64,000 nucleotides of DNA from Branchiostoma floridae (taxonomy: Eukaryota; Chordata; Leptocardii; Amphioxiformes; Branchiostomatidae): assembly GCF_000003815.2 (NCBI RefSeq), contig NC_049996.1:2102647-2166646 (forward strand). The letters are read 5' to 3'. This document shows positions 61,001-64,000 of this stretch, piece after piece. Position 1 is the first letter of the stretch. Every line of letters starts with the position of its first letter. The notes under the pieces are model-generated. The model ran no database searches. It was not told the DNA's origin and was given only the letters and a program-made list of their open reading frames with translations. The translations under genes and the position numbers were made by a program.

Positions 61001-63281
61001 GTTGATGTGCTGTGTATCGTGTCCTTTAAGGAAACACTCAAGGTTGAAGACGTTGTTGTTACTCCCATGCGTTCTTCAGTAGACGACGTCCTAAGTAAAT
61101 TTTCTGTAGTTGTTTGAGTGCCTGAATGAGGGATAGAAGGCATCGTACTATCCGTGTGCTCTTCCTTTGACGATGTTCTCTGCAAATGTTCTGAACTGGT
61201 TCTGGAACGTGTGTTAGGGAGGGTAGATAGTGTGGATGAGTTGTAACTTGTTACAGCCCTTATCAAAGTGGTAAGACTAGAATGCCGTGAGGTACGTTCA
61301 ATGGGCTGCGTTTGTGATGCTGCCACCGAAGGTGCTGTGGTGGTTGGGGGGTTAGTAGTGTTAGGAACAGTTGCAGGAGCAGTGTGATTGGAAGGCTTGT
61401 CCCAATCACCAATGTAGAAAATGCTGGGAGAGGCAACTATGTTAAACATGGGAGTGGTGTGAGATTTGAATGGTTGTGTGGTATTTGAAGGTGTGAAGTT
61501 TTGGGAGGGATGGGCTTGGGTATGTGCTGGGGTAGGGGGATGAGTATCAACGCTGTAGCTCGTAATGGCAGCCGTTGAATCTTCATCTGCATCTCCTGTA
61601 GTATTTCCATGTACTGTACTCGACATTGCTTCCAGTGTTCTCATGGTTGTTGTGGTCTGATAAGTACCACCTGAATGTGCCACTGTGGTAATAGCGTTTT
61701 GACTCGTAACATTGTTTTCTAGGTTGCTTCGATTATGTGTAATTCCTAAGTCAGTATGATTGTAAATTGATACGGAGGATATATCAGAACGTACAGTGCT
61801 GATGCCATCCTCTGCCGCCGTTGGTTGACCCGCTCCAACATCCGGGTTCCCTGTAAACGGCAATGTAGTTACTATTCCGTCTGTTTGACTCCTGTATGTA
61901 ACAGAAGGCATCGTCGTCGCCGTTTCCTCTGTCGTATAGTTGTTATCATACAGGTCCACCGTATTTAGAACTGTTTCCGTGACAGTACTGTTAGATATCT
62001 GCAAGTACGTCGACGAGACTGTCATTTTGTCCGAAGCGCTTGTAGTATTTTCACTAGGAACACTAGTATATTTGGGATTTGCTGTGGTATCTAAACTTGG
62101 TTCTGTCGAGGTATTTTTAAATGAAAATGAAGGAGATTGAAAAGTCGTATTTGCTTTGTCCTGTGCCCCATTTGTTGCGTCTGCTGTATTGTTGATATCA
62201 TGCAAAGAACTCACACTATGATATTCGTCAACGATTGTTGTGACTGAGCTATTTGTAATGAACCCCTCTGTTGTTTGGTATACACTCACATTTTTACTTT
62301 GATTCTGGGGGTTTGCCGTGGAATTCAGAGTTGGCTCTGATGTTGTATTTATAAAAGGAAATGAAAGAGATTCAAGTGTCGTATTTTCATTTGGTAATGT
62401 CATAACGTCTACAAGTCCTGTATCCGGTGTCGTATTTGTGTCACTGTTATTTGTAACGTTACGTACTCCAGTAGTTGCTACTGTTGTAATGTGGATATCA
62501 TGCAACCTAATAACACTGTGAGAATCTTCACCAAGGCCTGTGACTGAACTGTTTCTTAGCAATTCATCAGTGGGGTTGCCTGTCATTTGGTACACACTCG
62601 TATTTTCACTGGTAAATTGGGGATTTGCTGTAGAATTCAGAGTTGGATCCGTTGATCTATTTAAAGAAAGAAAGTCGAGATATTCGAATGTTGAATCTAC
62701 ATTTTCATTCGGTGTTGTCATAACGACATTTTTACTGGAATTTTCTGGTTTTGCTGTGGAATTCAGAATTGGCTCTGTTAAGTTATTTCTAGAAAGAAAG
62801 TCAAAAGATTCAAATGTAGAACTTCCATTTTCATTCGATAACGTCATAACGTTAGGCCTTTTTGTCTGCAGTAACGTCGTATTAGTCTCGCGAGAGTTTG
62901 TCACGTGATCTGTGACGTATGCGCCAGTCGTGGCTACTGTCGTTAGATTGGCATCATGCACGTTACGTATACTTTGAGACACGCTTGTTCTTGTGACTGA
63001 ACTATCGCCGATAACTCCGTCTGTCAGTTGCTCAGAAGGACTTACATTTTCCACAGAGTCACTAGTGATTTTCGTATTTGCTGTTGAGCTCAGATCTGGC
63101 TGTAGTGTGATATTTGTGAGAGGAAAAAGAGTTCCCTCGAGTGTTGAACTCCCATTTTCTATTGGCAACGTCATAAAGTCTAGAAGTCTCGTTTGCTCTA
63201 GTGTCGTATTTGTCTCGCGAGAGTTTGTCACGTGACTTGTGGTGTTGTACACTCCTGTCGTAGTCTTGTCCGAACCAATAC
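54949..63281 (-). CDS. Transmembrane mucin B with SEA and EGF-like domains (5' end outside window)
   Basis: Minus-strand exons: 60489-63281 (931-residue Thr/Ser/Asn-rich domain), 58821-58954, 57583-57647, 57289-57415, 56520-56625, 55668-55863, 54949-55162; 3636 nt visible, at least 1211 aa. It enters in phase 1, so at least one upstream exon (signal peptide) lies beyond the window or is not recognised. The mucin part has about four diverged ~125-residue repeats (ETNTTL, VMTLPNEN, LNSTANP, LHDINN) dense in N-glycosylation sequons, then a Thr-rich stalk. SEA spans four exons (FTGAFSAT, SGFDRLLVDKL, EEYTAVSYIVQYAY, DRSLNVDGF). Where cleavage-type SEA has GSVVV, this has RRKRQ, a furin-like site. 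EGF-like part has ten Cys as in mucin A; TM is HVAAVCAAVGVQAVLLACVV; short tail ends HALGKR. Exon phases match mucin A except for one extra intron. Confidence 0.85.
57700..58110 (-). mobile_element. SINE copy, reverse orientation, in an intron of mucin B
   Basis: On the minus strand: tRNA-like head with 'gtggagcagcggcagcgtgtttgcc', 'tgtccttgggaaaggcactttacac', then 'ggggagaaccacaccccatgcacgttaaagaaccc' and 'cctccataccgtatcagccacacggtg'. The body after the head differs from that at 53530, so it may be another subfamily. Confidence 0.7.
58605..58810. repeat. (ATTC)n-type tetranucleotide microsatellite
   Basis: Long imperfect runs of ATTCATTC, ATTGATTG and CACTCATT in a mucin B intron, immediately 3' (minus-strand sense) of the exon 58821-58954. 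The 111-codon frame over it is low-complexity. Confidence 0.9.
59554..59938. mobile_element. MITE with TTAACTCTATCTAGACCGGG termini, about 385 bp
   Basis: The left end TTAACTCTATCTAGACCGGG (59554) and right end CCCGGTCTAGATAGGGTTAA (59938) are 20-bp near-perfect inverted repeats (one mismatch). TTAA at both tips is compatible with piggyBac-type target sites. No reading frame. Mucin B intron. Confidence 0.75.
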
Positions 63282-64000
63282 CTGAGGGTGAAATCGTTAA
63301 AATAACTCTAGTACATAAATGTCACAGGACCACTATCTCCTTCATTCTTCTTGAAGCATACTACAGACAAGAATATAGTGAAGAGTATGATATTCGAATA
63401 GCAGAGACCGTAAAGTGCACATAATCAACCGTAAAGACAGATATACGTATAAAGGCTAAGGTCACGTAGTATCACGTCGTGCGATCGAAGCATGCAAACT
63501 AAGGTCATACTTGAGATAGTCATGCACGTGGCCTATAACATTTGGTTGGTTCTTTTACCGGCTGCTTAAAAATCCTACAGTATCAATTTCGTACGACGAC
63601 CTATACCGTATGGTATAGATCAACGAATGATTTTAAGTCTAAAGAAAATCATTGCCTAATAAAAGTCTAGGGAAGAAAAAGCAAAACAGCGAAAAAAATG
63701 TATGCTCAAGATGCTTTGAAAGGCTGTCAAGATGCTTCAAAGAGACCGCAAGGTGCTTTGAAAGATCTCAAGATGTTTTAAAAAGACCGCAAGATGCTTT
63801 GAAAAGATCTCAGGATGCTTTGAAAAGATCTCAACGTGCTTTAAAATGGTCTCGATAGGCTTTGGAAAAATCTCAAGAGGCTTTAAAGATCTGAAGATGC
63901 TTTGAAAAGATCTCAAAATGCTTAGAAAGATCTCAAGTAGGTAAAGAAAGGTTCACTGTGACTTTCACCCAATCTGCTTTCCACTACATATGAAATACCT
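63282..64000. other. Right edge: intron of mucin B with a minisatellite
   Basis: No upstream mucin B exon is recognisable. From about 63705 to 63935 lies an imperfect 22-24 bp minisatellite ('agatgctttgaaaagatctca'), which gives a spurious repetitive reading frame on the plus strand. Confidence 0.6.

Noticed and set aside
60466-63235. Plus-strand open frames opposite the mucin B exon
   Set aside because: Same antisense effect; no splice logic or domains.

Overview
The window is nuclear DNA of a cephalochordate (amphioxus, most likely Branchiostoma). The evidence is a lancelet-type tRNA-derived SINE at about 53530-53806, many short TA-flanked or palindromic non-autonomous transposons, short phase-conserved exons in long AT-rich introns, and animal extracellular families (CTHRC1-like collagen proteins, SEA/EGF transmembrane mucins). 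There are three assembly gaps (12593-12692, 40347-40804, 46075-46174). I see no prokaryotic gene organisation, CRISPR array, rRNA gene, intact tRNA gene or coding retroelement.

Seven genes can be reconstructed exon by exon. (1) 931-11809, +: a laccase-type three-domain multicopper oxidase in 14 exons with all four copper motifs, but one in-frame TAG in exon 2. (2) 12845-16194, -: CTHRC1-like gene A, with two alternative-looking signal-peptide exons and a collagen exon enlarged by 45-bp repeats. (3) 20021-24252, +: alpha-dioxygenase-like haem peroxidase A, with a one-base frameshift. (4) 26417-31927, -: CTHRC1-like gene B, also with a one-base frameshift. (5) 33343-36000, -: alpha-dioxygenase-like B, intact. 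(6) 45446-51311, -: transmembrane mucin A (signal peptide, Thr/Ser-rich domain, SEA, EGF, TM). (7) 54949-63281 and beyond, -: transmembrane mucin B, whose 5' end lies past the right edge.

The middle of the window is a large inverted duplication. The left arm (about 18.0-26.35 kb) and right arm (about 32.09-37.26 kb) each carry one alpha-dioxygenase gene with its promoter and 3' flank, and CTHRC1-like B sits in the spacer. Most of the size difference comes from transposons and dispersed repeats inserted in the left arm. Right of the duplication, 38.1-42.2 kb is two families of tandem repeats around a gap, and 44.4-44.9 kb is an AT-rich 32-bp array. The two mucins form a tandem pair with matching intron phases through SEA, EGF and TM.

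The products act mostly outside the cell or at its surface: a secreted copper oxidase, secreted collagen-like proteins, membrane mucins, and a membrane-anchored fatty-acid dioxygenase. A common role in a secretory or barrier epithelium is possible, but that is inference from gene content only. Three genes each carry a single lesion in an otherwise well-conserved reading frame, so draft-assembly errors should be excluded before calling any of them pseudogenes.
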